Source: Allobaileyella intestinalis
Lineage (GTDB): Bacteria > Bacillota > Clostridia > Peptostreptococcales > Anaerovoracaceae
Direction: 5' to 3'
Length of the DNA stretch: 64,000 bases
NCBI RefSeq assembly: GCF_009695865.1
Contig: NZ_VUNB01000001.1
Span: 248,001-312,000, forward strand
Part shown: positions 8,348 through 17,218 of the stretch, one piece after another
How the letters are laid out: each line of letters opens with the position of its first letter
Position numbering within the stretch: position 1 is the stretch's first letter
Notes under the pieces: generated by a model
What the model was told of the DNA's origin: nothing
Databases searched by the model: none
The model's input: only the letters and a program-made list of their open reading frames with translations
Position numbers and translations under genes: made by a program

Positions 8348-8782
8348 ATGAACATAGATGGTGTGAGCACCGGAATTGTACTTGATCATATCAATGCAGG
8401 AAGATCCATGATAATTTACAGGCTTCTGGGATTAGAGAAGCTGAACTGCAGCGTTGCAGTTATTCAGAATGTAAAAAGCGAGAAGTATGGCCGCAAGGAT
8501 ATAATCAAGATTGATCAGATTATTGACCTGGATTTCGATGCTATAGGTTTTGTAGATCCTAACATTACGGTCAATATCGTAAAAGACGGGAAACTCGAGA
8601 AGAAAACTCATGTATCCCTTCCGGAAACCCTTGTTGACGTGCTTCACTGCAAGAATCCAAGATGTATCACAACTATTGAGGCAGAGCTGCCTCAGAAGTT
8701 CCGCCTGGTGGATCCTGAAAAAAGACTTTACAGGTGCATTTACTGTGATGCCCTTGCCAGCGACAAACACCTCTATCTCTAA
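8348..8782 (+). CDS. pyrI: Aspartate carbamoyltransferase, regulatory chain
   Basis: This subunit binds nucleotides and tunes PyrB activity (in E. coli CTP inhibits, ATP activates). It has 144 residues. The C-terminal zinc site that holds the two chains together is complete: CX4C (HCKNPRC) and CX2C (CIYC). The ATG follows the pyrB stop directly. It is the last gene of the pyr operon; a large two-way terminator follows. Confidence 0.93.
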   Translation: MNIDGVSTGIVLDHINAGRSMIIYRLLGLEKLNCSVAVIQNVKSEKYGRKDIIKIDQIIDLDFDAIGFVDPNITVNIVKDGKLEKKTHVSLPETLVDVLHCKNPRCITTIEAELPQKFRLVDPEKRLYRCIYCDALASDKHLYL

Positions 8783-8861
8783 AGGACGGGAAATTTGTTT
8801 TCCTCAATGACCGGTAAGTGCAGGCATTCAATCTGAGATTGCCCCTATGTTTGAATAATAA

Positions 8862-8920
8862 AAAAGCTCTCTTCCTGACTTGCATGGGCATGGCCCTTTG
8901 CAGCCTGGAAGGGAGCTTTT
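8862..8920. terminator. Two-way terminator between pyrI (+) and amidase (-)
   Basis: AAAAGCTCTCTTCC (8862-8875) pairs with GGAAGGGAGCTTTT (8907-8920), a 14-bp stem with a single G-U pair. A on one side and T on the other let it work on both strands. The 31-nt loop has further pairing potential. Confidence 0.85.
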
Positions 8921-8922
8921 GT

Positions 8923-9801
8923 TTACTCATCATCAGGTCTGTATTTATCCATTAACTTGCTGTAGCTGTTTACCTTGTCTGTCTTTATGGCTTTATAGGT
9001 TTTATCAATTCCTGATGCCATGGCGGCAGCCACACGGTCAGCTTTTTTGTCAATGGCTTCATTATCCTTTTTGTTTGTCATGAATCCCAGCTCTATGAGG
9101 CAGGATGGCATTGAAGGAACTGAGTTCTCGTAGTAGTCGTCGTTTCTGTCAGTCAGAGTTCCTGCTTTAACCTGGCGGGCTCCGATGGTATCAGATTTAT
9201 CCAGTTCATTAAGAAGCATGGATCCAAGAAGTCTGCTCTTGTTCTGATTAGATGCTTTTATCCAGACCTCAGTCCCTGAAGCAGTAGCTGCAGTTTCAGA
9301 GCCTGCATCACCGGTGTTTCTGTGGATTGAAACGAACAGATCGGCGTTCTTATTGTTGGCCATCTTTCCCCGGGTCTGCCTGTCCACGTCTGTATCAGTG
9401 GAGCGGCTCATGTAGACCTTGTATCCCTTCTTTTCCAGATCTTCCTTCAGCAGCCTGGCAATCTTCAGAGTATCTTTCTTTTCCTGGCGCTTGCTGGTTT
9501 CCGCTCCCGGATCGCTTCCGCCGTGGCCTGGATCTATGAAGATGACGCCACCGTTTTTTACTGCTTTGCTCTCATCCTCTGCGCTTTGCTCAGCCGCTGC
9601 TTGTGCTCTGGCCTTTTCTCTGTTTTCGGAAACATAGTTAATTGTAACCTTTATGAGTATGCCCATGAGGACCATAAACAGGACAAGAACAATTGACAGC
9701 ATGATCAGGTTGTTCCGCCGTTTACGTCTCCGCTCTTTGCGCAGCTTGGCTTTCTTCTGTGCTATCAGTATTTCGATTATTTCTTCGTCAGTGTAGTGCA
9801 A
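8923..9801 (-). CDS. N-acetylmuramoyl-L-alanine amidase, membrane-anchored Amidase_3
   Basis: This zinc enzyme cuts the bond between muramic acid and the peptide stem of peptidoglycan. It has 292 residues: a short basic cytoplasmic tail, one membrane segment at about 30-52, a spacer, then the catalytic domain. Zinc and catalytic motifs are IDPGHGGSDPGAE, VSIHRNTG and the Glu in CLIELGFMTNKKD. The layout resembles spore-cortex CwlD or a divisome amidase, but the sequence does not tell which. The ribosome site (ACAGGTAAA) is weak. It is a single gene facing the pyr operon. Confidence 0.88.
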   Translation of the reverse strand: MHYTDEEIIEILIAQKKAKLRKERRRKRRNNLIMLSIVLVLFMVLMGILIKVTINYVSENREKARAQAAAEQSAEDESKAVKNGGVIFIDPGHGGSDPGAETSKRQEKKDTLKIARLLKEDLEKKGYKVYMSRSTDTDVDRQTRGKMANNKNADLFVSIHRNTGDAGSETAATASGTEVWIKASNQNKSRLLGSMLLNELDKSDTIGARQVKAGTLTDRNDDYYENSVPSMPSCLIELGFMTNKKDNEAIDKKADRVAAAMASGIDKTYKAIKTDKVNSYSKLMDKYRPDDE

Positions 9802-9963
9802 TTCGTTTACCTGTTTTCAACTGGCTGCTGTCAGTTGCGACCTGAGACCGTCGCTGCTGGGAACCGCCTGAAACAATAAAATCATACTGTGATATGTTAC
9901 CCCAAATAAAAACCTATGTAAACCTATGTGAATCATGGGAGGTCTTTGTCTGCAGGCTTGAGA

Positions 9964-9992
9964 TTGTAACCCCGGGGATTCGGTGGTAAAAT
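9964..9992 (+). promoter_or_regulatory. Promoter upstream of the NAD(P)HX repair gene
   Basis: TTGTAA (9964-9969), 17 bp, TAAAAT (9987-9992). In the 232-bp divergent gap 9802-10033 I also see a short tandem repeat, AAACCTATGT twice near 9911-9931, of unknown meaning. Confidence 0.55.
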
Positions 9993-10033
9993 CATTATGT
10001 ATTTTTATGCATTCAGATAAAGAGGTGGAAAAT

Positions 10034-11554
10034 ATGTACGCTTTAACTGCAAAGGGCATGCGTTTTATAGATAAACATACTATGAGTCTTGGAGTTCCGT
10101 CGCCGGTCCTCATGGAAAATGCTTCAAAAGCAGTAGTGGACCTTATCTGCAGCCGCTTCCCTGAAAGAAAAACCAGGATACTTGTACTCTGCGGATCTGG
10201 GAATAACGGGGGAGATGCTGTTTGTGTGGCCAGGTGGCTGACCCATCTCGGTTACCATACGGTACTTTACTTTGCGGGAAACCCTGACAGGACCTCAGAA
10301 GAGTTCCTCAGGCAGATGAATATTTTTACAAAAACATTTCCTGATGCCTTTATCGGCGGCCTTGAAGGGGATGAAAGAGATGCAGATGCTCTGGAGGCCT
10401 CTTATGACGTTATTGTTGACGGCCTGTTCGGAACTGGTCTGGACAGAAGGCTGGGGTTCAATTACATAAGGTTTATAGAATATATTAACAGCCGCAAGGC
10501 TTATAAGATTGCAATAGACATTCCGTCAGGATTGAACGCAACCACAGGACAGAATATGGATGCACTTTTCATGGCTGATGAGACTGTGACCTTTGGAAGC
10601 TATAAGATCGGCATGCTCATGGGTGATGGAAGGGCCTGCTGCGGCAAGGTGACTGTAGCGGATATAGGCCTTGCGTCATCTGGGTACGATCTGGTTGAGG
10701 ATAAGCTGATTGTCTGTGATAACAAGTACTTCAGCCAGAATGCGGACAGAGCTCTGGTGCCGAGACTGGAGAAATCTCACAAAGGTACCTTTGGTACAGT
10801 AGGAATTCTGGTAGGCCAGGGCAGCATGATGGGGGCAAGCATGCTTGCGGCCAGGGCTGCCTATAGAGCAGGATGCGGGCTGGTGAAGATCCTTTGCCCA
10901 AGGAAATTCATGGGATACTTCAATATTTCCATTCCTGAGGCTGTGGTAATCCCTTACAGGTCTGAGGAAGCCCAGGAGATGGCTGAAAAATTCCTTAAGG
11001 AAATAGGAGTAGCTGTTGTAGGGCCGGGGCTGGCAGAAAATCAATATGGCCGCCAGATTCTGGATGTGGTGTTCAGCAATTCCACACCGGCAGTTATTGA
11101 TGCAGGAGCTCTGAATTTGATTTCCAGGAATTCAAAATCCTTCAGGAAGCGCAGGTGCCAGTGCGTAATAACACCTCATATTGGAGAACTTGCCAGACTC
11201 TGCGGAGAGGACATCGGGGTAGTAGAGAAGAATATAATCGGCTTTGTAAAAAGATTTTCCCAGAAGTACGGGGTGAGCATGGTGGCGAAGAACGATGTTT
11301 CAATTGTTTCACTTATTGACGGAGATGGCCAGCAGCTCTATATCAATACCATTGGAAACTCTGGACTGGCTACTGCAGGATCTGGAGATGTGCTAACCGG
11401 AACAGTTGCCTCCCTGGCCGCTCAGGGTAACAGCCTGAATACCAGTTTGCTGTACGGCGTAATGCTTCACGGAAGAGCAGCAGAAAGATTTGCCAGAACA
11501 AAAAACGGCGAGAGAAAGATGATGGCAGGAGATATTGCGGACAATATTTTCTAA
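10034..11554 (+). CDS. nnr: Bifunctional NAD(P)HX epimerase / ADP-dependent NAD(P)HX dehydratase
   Basis: This metabolite-repair protein restores hydrated NADH and NADPH. It has 506 residues in two domains. The N-terminal YjeF/NAXE epimerase (about 1-215) shows LVLCGSGNNGGDA and DGLFGTGLDR. The C-terminal ribokinase-like NAXD dehydratase (about 230-500) shows VIDAGALNLI, TPHIGELARL and TAGSGDVLTG. I chose the ATG at 10034 after GAGGTGG; an in-frame ATG at 9983 overlaps the promoter. The fused form is common in bacteria. Confidence 0.93.
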   Translation: MYALTAKGMRFIDKHTMSLGVPSPVLMENASKAVVDLICSRFPERKTRILVLCGSGNNGGDAVCVARWLTHLGYHTVLYFAGNPDRTSEEFLRQMNIFTKTFPDAFIGGLEGDERDADALEASYDVIVDGLFGTGLDRRLGFNYIRFIEYINSRKAYKIAIDIPSGLNATTGQNMDALFMADETVTFGSYKIGMLMGDGRACCGKVTVADIGLASSGYDLVEDKLIVCDNKYFSQNADRALVPRLEKSHKGTFGTVGILVGQGSMMGASMLAARAAYRAGCGLVKILCPRKFMGYFNISIPEAVVIPYRSEEAQEMAEKFLKEIGVAVVGPGLAENQYGRQILDVVFSNSTPAVIDAGALNLISRNSKSFRKRRCQCVITPHIGELARLCGEDIGVVEKNIIGFVKRFSQKYGVSMVAKNDVSIVSLIDGDGQQLYINTIGNSGLATAGSGDVLTGTVASLAAQGNSLNTSLLYGVMLHGRAAERFARTKNGERKMMAGDIADNIF

Positions 11555-11590
11555 AAGATCAGGTGAATTTTGCCCCTGAGAATTAATATC

Positions 11591-11619
11591 TTGTAATAAG
11601 AATATACAGATGATATAAT
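11591..11619 (+). promoter_or_regulatory. Promoter of rpsU-yqeY
   Basis: TTGTAA (11591-11596), 17 bp, TATAAT (11614-11619) with TGA before it, an extended -10. This is one of the strongest promoters by sequence in the window, as expected for a ribosomal protein gene. Confidence 0.75.
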
Positions 11620-11682
11620 ACCGAATGTTATGGGCGTAAGTTCCAAGCATCACTCTATATATGACAGGAGGTGAAATGCGAT

Positions 11683-11862
11683 ATGGCACAGGTCGTTGTT
11701 AGAGAGAACGAAAGCTTAGAGAGCGCTCTGAAGAGATTCAAGAGAAGCTGCGCAAGAGATGGCGTTATGGCTGAGCTCAGAAAGAGAGAGCACTACGAGA
11801 AGCCAAGCGTAAAGCGCAAGAAGAAGTCTGAAGCAGCCAGAAAGAAGGCCAGGAAGTATTAA
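11683..11862 (+). CDS. rpsU: 30S ribosomal protein S21
   Basis: This small basic protein of the 30S subunit helps mRNA binding. It has 59 residues; the N-terminus has the family pattern [18 protein letters not shown], and the C-terminus is a lysine/arginine tail. The ATG at 11683 lies 8 nt after AGGAGGTGA (11666-11674), an almost full anti-SD match. An in-frame GTG at 11671 lies inside that site and is rejected. It is followed by yqeY, the usual Firmicutes pairing. Confidence 0.96.
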   Translation: MAQVVVRENESLESALKRFKRSCARDGVMAELRKREHYEKPSVKRKKKSEAARKKARKY

Positions 11863-11882
11863 TTCCCAAGGAGTTGATGAAA

Positions 11883-12338
11883 TTGAGTCTTAAGGAAAAG
11901 CTTTTAGAGGATTACAAAGAGGCTATGAAGGCCCGGGATACATCCACTAAGGAAACCGTTAATCTGGTTAGAGCTGCCATCAAGCAGCATGAAATTGACC
12001 AGCAGGTTAAACTGGAGGATGATGCGGACATCATTCCAATAATCAAGAAACAGCTGAAGATGCGTACCGATGCTCTTGCTGACTTTGAGAAGGCAGGACG
12101 GAAGGATCTGCTCGAAAGCTACAACAAGGAGATTGAGGTTCTCAAGAGATATCTTCCTGAGGAGATGTCTGAGGACAAGATCAGGGAGGCTGTAGAGAAG
12201 ATTGCAGAAGAAGCTGGAATAGACAGAAACATGAAGAGCATGGGAACATTGATGAAGACAACCATGGCCAAGCTTAAGGGCAAGGCAGATGGATCTGCAG
12301 TTTCCAAGGTAGTGAAAGAGTATCTGTCAGGAAAGTAA
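11883..12338 (+). CDS. yqeY: YqeY / GatB-Yqey domain protein
   Basis: This small helical protein is related to the tail of the amidotransferase subunit GatB, which binds tRNA. It has 151 residues from the start I prefer, a TTG at 11883, because it lies 9 nt after AAGGAG and gives the family's usual MSLKEKL beginning; the ATG at 11877 is only 3 nt from the site. Its role in the family is unsettled. It sits behind rpsU and ends at a terminator. Confidence 0.88.
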   Translation: MSLKEKLLEDYKEAMKARDTSTKETVNLVRAAIKQHEIDQQVKLEDDADIIPIIKKQLKMRTDALADFEKAGRKDLLESYNKEIEVLKRYLPEEMSEDKIREAVEKIAEEAGIDRNMKSMGTLMKTTMAKLKGKADGSAVSKVVKEYLSGK

Positions 12339-12367
12339 TAAGTGATCCGTAATAAACAGACTTGAGA

Positions 12368-12392
12368 AGGCAGGGCGAAGGCCCTGTCTTTT
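12368..12392 (+). terminator. Intrinsic terminator after yqeY
   Basis: AGGCAGGGC / GCCCTGTCT stem (one G-U pair), loop GAAG, then TTTT. Confidence 0.82.
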
Positions 12393-12473
12393 AATATATA
12401 TTGGGATGTTAAGTTGTTCTGCATCTGCTCAGAGGTTATAATCAACACTGAAGAAAACTATTCAGAGGTGAAA

Positions 12474-13439
12474 ATGAAGGAAGAAGACAAGACGGTCATC
12501 AGACTCCACCTGGATCAGGAGTCAGACAGAAGAGAACTTTTTGGAACCATGGATTCCAATATCAGAAAAGTTGAGAAGGCCACTGGCACTACTATCATTG
12601 CCAGAGATGAAGACCTTATTATTCGCGGGGAGAACTGCCGTGAAGCAGAGGAGATTCTGAACTCCATGATAGAGTCTCTGCGCCACAATCCCAGACTGGA
12701 CAGTCAGAGACTTGACTACATAATGGATATGGAGAAGGGTGGAAACAAGAACGAGATTATTCCTTCTAACAGCCAGATAATATGCTATACCTGTCAGGGA
12801 AAACCACTGAGACCGAAGACGAAGGGACAGAGCATTTATGTTGACATGATCAGGAAGAACGACATGGTGTTCGGAGTAGGTCCTGCCGGGACGGGGAAAA
12901 CATATCTGGCATGCGCAATGGCTGTTACAGCCTTGAAGAATAAAGAGGTCGAAAGAATAATACTGGCAAGACCAGCAATAGAAGCAGGTGAAAGTCTTGG
13001 ATTTCTCCCGGGAGATCTTCAGGAAAAGGTGGACCCGTATCTCAGGCCCCTTTACGATGCACTGTTTGAAATTCTCGGCAGGGAAACAGCTTCAAGGCTC
13101 AAGGAAAAGGGAACTGTGGAAGTGGTTCCCCTTGCCTACATGAGAGGCCGCACCCTTGATAACTCCTTTATTATTCTTGACGAAGCCCAGAATACCACAA
13201 GGGAACAGATGAAGATGTTCCTTACCCGAATGGGCTTCAACTCTAAGGTGGTCATCACAGGAGATGTGACACAGATAGACCTTCCAAAAGGCAAGGGCTC
13301 TGGCCTCCTCGAAGCCAGAAAGGTGCTCAGAGGTATTGAAGGCATAGAGTTCTGCCAGATGTCTGAGGTTGACGTGGTCAGACATCCTCTGGTAAAGGCT
13401 ATTATCAGGGCATACAATGAATTTGAGGACAAGAGGTAG
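12474..13439 (+). CDS. phoH: PhoH family ATPase
   Basis: This P-loop NTPase of the PhoH/PhoL family is tied to RNA metabolism and often lies next to ybeY, as here. It has 321 residues: an N-terminal KH-like part (about 1-95), then the ATPase with Walker A GPAGTGKT and Walker B FIILDEAQN. The ATG at 12474 follows AGAGGTGA; an in-frame start at 12414 is upstream of this site. It opens the phoH - ybeY/cdd - era - recO group seen in many Firmicutes. Confidence 0.92.
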   Translation: MKEEDKTVIRLHLDQESDRRELFGTMDSNIRKVEKATGTTIIARDEDLIIRGENCREAEEILNSMIESLRHNPRLDSQRLDYIMDMEKGGNKNEIIPSNSQIICYTCQGKPLRPKTKGQSIYVDMIRKNDMVFGVGPAGTGKTYLACAMAVTALKNKEVERIILARPAIEAGESLGFLPGDLQEKVDPYLRPLYDALFEILGRETASRLKEKGTVEVVPLAYMRGRTLDNSFIILDEAQNTTREQMKMFLTRMGFNSKVVITGDVTQIDLPKGKGSGLLEARKVLRGIEGIEFCQMSEVDVVRHPLVKAIIRAYNEFEDKR

Positions 13440-13543
13440 GGAAACCGCCATACTATCAGGCAACTGTAAAGCAACCATAAAGCTGAATTCAATTTGTTCC
13501 CGGTCAGTTTATGACAGTAAGTTAATCAGGAAAGGCGAAAGAA

Positions 13544-14524
13544 ATGAACATCATTTATTCAGACGATCACGGTCATCTGACCAGTGAAATGAAAGACCTT
13601 CTTAACACTGCAGCAGACAAGGTGCTGAGAGATGAACTGTCACCAATACTGAGCTGCGACGACATGAAACCGGCAGAAGCCTGGGAAATTCCGGTAGAGG
13701 TAAGTGTCACACTCGTGTCGGCTGAGGAAATCCAGGAAATCAACAGGGATATGAGAGGCGTTGATTCCGTTACAGATGTGCTTTCCTTCCCTCAATACGA
13801 AGATAAGTATGACATAATACAGGCACTTCAAAGTGCCGAAGGAGAAGAGGACTCGGAAATCGGCAGAATGGATGTCCTCCTTGGAGACGTGGTAATCTGC
13901 TGGACCAGAGTTGAGGAACAGGCCAAAGAATATGAACACAGCTGGGAGAGAGAACTGGCATATCTGTTTGTTCACAGCATGCTCCACTTACTTGGATATG
14001 ATCACATGGATGATGGAGAGCGAAAGATCATGCGCCGTCACGAGGAACAGATTATGACAGGAATAGGTCTTCCCCAGGAGCTGAAAACCCCGGTGGATTA
14101 CAGAGGCCTTTACAGAAGGGCATCTGAGTCTATTGGAAAAGCATATGCTCCTTACTCCGGCTTCAGGGTAGGAGCAGCCCTCATGACCACATCAGGAAAG
14201 ATCTTCACCGGCGTCAATGTGGAAAATTCATCCTACGGATGTGCTGTTTGTGCGGAGAGAACGGCAGCAGTCAAGGCAGTGTCTGAGGGAGAGAGGGAGT
14301 TTGCAGCAATTGCTGTAGCATCTGAAAAAGGAACTGCAGAGCCTTGCGGAATATGCCGCCAGTTCCTGTCTGAATTTTCCAGGGACATGGCAGTAGTTAC
14401 AGGAGATGGAGAAGATCACATAAAGGTCAGAGCACTAAATCAGCTGCTTCCTGACTCTTTTGCTCTGGCTCCTCTGCATACAGTGAAAAACAATTCCACC
14501 CATGAAGATGGTGGTGATAAATAG
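13544..14524 (+). CDS. ybeY-cdd: Fusion of rRNA maturation endonuclease YbeY and cytidine deaminase
   Basis: Two enzymes lie in one open frame of 326 residues. Residues 1 to about 172 are YbeY, a zinc endoribonuclease for 16S rRNA 3' maturation, with the metal motif HSMLHLLGYDH (His144, His148, His154). Residues about 187-310 are cytidine deaminase, with CAERTA (Cys236, Glu238) and PCGICRQ (Cys268, Cys271), so its zinc site looks complete. In related bacteria the two are separate genes, often with dgkA between them; dgkA is missing here. An AGGAG at 14076-14080 precedes an in-frame GTG (14093, Val184), so a free deaminase could also be made. No frameshift is needed to explain the fusion. Confidence 0.92.
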   Translation: MNIIYSDDHGHLTSEMKDLLNTAADKVLRDELSPILSCDDMKPAEAWEIPVEVSVTLVSAEEIQEINRDMRGVDSVTDVLSFPQYEDKYDIIQALQSAEGEEDSEIGRMDVLLGDVVICWTRVEEQAKEYEHSWERELAYLFVHSMLHLLGYDHMDDGERKIMRRHEEQIMTGIGLPQELKTPVDYRGLYRRASESIGKAYAPYSGFRVGAALMTTSGKIFTGVNVENSSYGCAVCAERTAAVKAVSEGEREFAAIAVASEKGTAEPCGICRQFLSEFSRDMAVVTGDGEDHIKVRALNQLLPDSFALAPLHTVKNNSTHEDGGDK

Positions 14525-14560
14525 AAACGAAAACATAACAACATAGAAAGACGGTACAAG

Positions 14561-15460
14561 ATGAAATCAGGATTCATAGGCATAGCAGGAAGGCCAAATG
14601 TAGGCAAGTCAACGTTTTTGAATAGAATTCTCGGGGAGAAAATAGCCATAACATCGGCTAAACCCCAGACTACCAGAAACAGAATAACCGGAATATACAC
14701 AGACCTTGAGGCCGACGGAGGAGAGGGGCTTCAGATGGTTTTCCTGGATACTCCGGGAATTCATAAATCGAGAAACAAATTAGGGGATGCAATTAACGAG
14801 ACGGCTGTAAATACCTTTAAGGGAGTTGACGTGATTCTTCTGATTGCAGACGGAAGCAGGGAGTTTTCCAACGGGGACAAGTATATTCTGGACATGCTGA
14901 AAGAGACAGACGTTCCAAGAATCCTGGCCATAAACAAGATGGATCTCATGAAGCCAGAGGAATACCTGAATCTTTATAACAAATACATGGAGACAGGCCT
15001 GTTCCAGGATGTTTACGGAGTATCAGCTCTTAAGGGAACCGGGGTCAAAGAACTCCTTGAATGTCTCAAGGGCTTTATGCCAGAGGGGCCGATGTTCTTC
15101 CCTGAAGATATGGTTACAAACGATCCGGAGAGATTTCTCGTCAGCGAGATAATCCGTGAGAAGCTCCTGACCTACCTGGATGATGAGGTGCCTCACGGAG
15201 TTTTCGTAGAAATAGAATCCTTTAAAGAGGAAAAAGATATTACGGATATCAGCGCGGTGATATACTGTGAGAAAAAATCACACAAGAGCATTATCATAGG
15301 AAAAGGCGGAAGAAAGCTGAAAGGCGTTGGGAAAAGCGCCCGGCTGGAAATCCAGGATCTGCTGGGAACCAAGGTGTATCTGCAGCTCTGGGTTAAGGTC
15401 AGAGAGAATTGGCGTGATTCAGACAGAATGATCAGAAGCCTGGGATATAAGGACGAATAG
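14561..15460 (+). CDS. era: GTPase Era
   Basis: This GTP-binding protein assists 16S rRNA folding and 30S assembly. It has 299 residues. G motifs in order are GRPNVGKS, DTPGIH and NKMD; the C-terminal KH domain shows IIGKGGRKLKG. The ribosome site is weak (AGAAAGACGG), which may mean coupling to the upstream fusion gene 36 nt away. It is followed by recO after one base. Confidence 0.95.
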   Translation: MKSGFIGIAGRPNVGKSTFLNRILGEKIAITSAKPQTTRNRITGIYTDLEADGGEGLQMVFLDTPGIHKSRNKLGDAINETAVNTFKGVDVILLIADGSREFSNGDKYILDMLKETDVPRILAINKMDLMKPEEYLNLYNKYMETGLFQDVYGVSALKGTGVKELLECLKGFMPEGPMFFPEDMVTNDPERFLVSEIIREKLLTYLDDEVPHGVFVEIESFKEEKDITDISAVIYCEKKSHKSIIIGKGGRKLKGVGKSARLEIQDLLGTKVYLQLWVKVRENWRDSDRMIRSLGYKDE

Positions 15461-15461
15461 A

Positions 15462-16274
15462 ATGCTGATAAGTACAGAAGGCATCGTCCTGAAGCAGCAC
15501 AAAATCGCAGGCAACCGCAGGATGATAACTATTTTTTCCAGAAGATACGGAAGAATTCAGGCGGGAACGGCAATGAACGAACGGGGGAAGAACAGGTCCG
15601 CCCTGGCTCTCAGGCCCTTTACCTTTGCCGAGTATGAGATATTCAAGAACCGGGGTTATTACAATATAAACAATGCGTCGGTAAAGAGAAGTTTTTTCTC
15701 TATTGGTGAGAATCTGGACCGTTTCATGGCAGGATCAAGAGCCCTTGAATACCTGGAGAAGATCCTTCTGGAGGAGCAGCCTCAGCCGGCACTGTTCGAT
15801 CTTACTATGGAATTCTTTGAAGCCCTTGAAACAGCTTCAGGTGACTGCAATATGATGCTTTATGCTTTTATTGTAAAGACCCTGCCCATTCTTGGAATCA
15901 TGCCAGAGCTGAAGTGCTGTGCCAACTGCGGCAAAGAGGTGGAGCCGGAGCCGCCCCATTTCTTTTCTATTGAAGCGGGGGGAATTCTGTGCAAAAACTG
16001 CTTCCAGATGGAGGTGGAGAGTGCAGAGAGGCAGAAGGGTTATCCGGCCGGTTCAGTTAGAAGAAAAAAGGCTGTGCCGAAGGCCCGTGAATTGCTTTTC
16101 ACCGTTGATTTTGATATAGTTGGGGTGATGCAGTATTTTGCAAAAAGGCCGTTCCAGACCTTTTCCAAAATCAGTCTGAGACCGGAATACAGAGACCGGA
16201 TCAGACATATCATTTCGTCATATTTGAACTATTACCTCAGCATAGATATTCTTGATGAGGAAGCTCTGAAATGA
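15462..16274 (+). CDS. recO: DNA repair protein RecO
   Basis: This protein loads RecA onto single-stranded DNA within the RecFOR pathway. It has 270 residues: an N-terminal OB-fold, a helical middle, and a zinc-finger pair, CCANCG and CKNC, at about 147-180. The N-terminus TEGIVLKQHKIAGNRRM is typical. The era-recO order is standard in Firmicutes. Translation starts at the ATG just after the era stop. Confidence 0.92.
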   Translation: MLISTEGIVLKQHKIAGNRRMITIFSRRYGRIQAGTAMNERGKNRSALALRPFTFAEYEIFKNRGYYNINNASVKRSFFSIGENLDRFMAGSRALEYLEKILLEEQPQPALFDLTMEFFEALETASGDCNMMLYAFIVKTLPILGIMPELKCCANCGKEVEPEPPHFFSIEAGGILCKNCFQMEVESAERQKGYPAGSVRRKKAVPKARELLFTVDFDIVGVMQYFAKRPFQTFSKISLRPEYRDRIRHIISSYLNYYLSIDILDEEALK

Positions 16275-16299
16275 CAGCATTATTGCAGGAGGTGTAACC

Positions 16300-17127
16300 A
16301 TGGAAATCACACTGGAGAAAATCGAGCTTGTCAAGGACAGGACAGGGGTTACTTATAGAGAGGCTAAGGAGGCCCTGGAAGCTGCCGGCGGCAGTGTTGT
16401 TGATGCCATTATTGATATTGAAGAATCGGCAGATTACGATACTGAGGAGCCTAAGACATCTGGAAAGGGAAGCTTCAAGGATAACGAACTCTTTGAGAAG
16501 ATCAAGGAAACTGCCAGCAAGGGCAACATGTCCAGAATCGTTGTGAAGAAGGGAGACGAAGTGCTTCTTAACTTCCCTCTCACAGTAAGTATTCTTGGTG
16601 CAGTTATTGCACCGTGGGGAGTTATTTTCGGTCTTATTGCTGCAGTTGGATTTAATTGCAGAATTGAGTTCGTTAACGATAAGGGCGAGACAACAGATGT
16701 AAACGGCAAGGTAGTCGAAGGATACGGAAAGGCCAAAGCTAAAGGCCAGGAGTACAAGACGATGGCCGACGATCAGCTGGGTAAGCTGAAAGATTCAGAT
16801 ATTTATTCCAACCTGAAGGGAAAAGGGGAAGATGCTCTGAACAAGATTAAGGAAACTGACGTTTACAGCGACATCAGAGAGAAGAGTGAAGATGCCATTG
16901 GAAGATTCAAGGATGTGGATCTTAAGGATAATCTGGGCTCTATTAAGGCAAAGGGAGAAGAACTCTTTAACAAGGTGAGAGATAACGACCATGCCTGTGA
17001 TGAAGCAAGTGAGGAGCCTGTAATGCACGCATGCGATGAAGCATCACAGGAAGAAGAGCCCGTTTCTGATGAGGTCAGCCAGGTTCTCGATGAAGTTGAA
17101 CAGGAGATTTCCGGTTCAGATAACTAA
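16300..17127 (+). CDS. DUF4342 protein with UBA/EF-Ts-N-like start and acidic repeat tail
   Basis: This is a protein of unknown function with 275 residues. Residues 1-42 resemble the UBA/TS-N fold of elongation factor Ts (ELVKDRTGVTYREAKEALEA). Residues 60-125 match the DUF4342 type, with a hydrophobic hairpin (VSILGAVIAPWGVIFGLIAAV) that could touch membranes. Residues 140-225 hold about four repeats of the kind DSDIYSNLKGKGEDALNKIK, and the tail is very acidic. GCAGGAGGTG precedes the ATG. It lies between recO and glyS. The UBA-like match and membrane contact are inferences from pattern. Confidence 0.7.
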   Translation: MEITLEKIELVKDRTGVTYREAKEALEAAGGSVVDAIIDIEESADYDTEEPKTSGKGSFKDNELFEKIKETASKGNMSRIVVKKGDEVLLNFPLTVSILGAVIAPWGVIFGLIAAVGFNCRIEFVNDKGETTDVNGKVVEGYGKAKAKGQEYKTMADDQLGKLKDSDIYSNLKGKGEDALNKIKETDVYSDIREKSEDAIGRFKDVDLKDNLGSIKAKGEELFNKVRDNDHACDEASEEPVMHACDEASQEEEPVSDEVSQVLDEVEQEISGSDN

Positions 17128-17140
17128 TTGTTGACGTGTG

Positions 17141-17163
17141 GCGTCCCGGCAGGTCCGGGACGC
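17141..17163 (+). other. Perfect GC-rich hairpin upstream of glyS
   Basis: GCGTCCCGG / CCGGGACGC, a 9-bp perfect stem with loop CAGGT. No T-run follows, so it is not a classical terminator. It may be an mRNA stability element or part of the glyS leader. The gap is too short for a T-box. Confidence 0.5.
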
Positions 17164-17218
17164 TGAAATCAGGTTTATGATAAGCCTGAGTAAATATTGC
17201 AAAAAGGATATATTTTTT

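Noticed and set aside
17128-17218. T-box leader for glyS
   Set aside because: The gap is about 90 nt with no specifier loop or AGGGTGG box.
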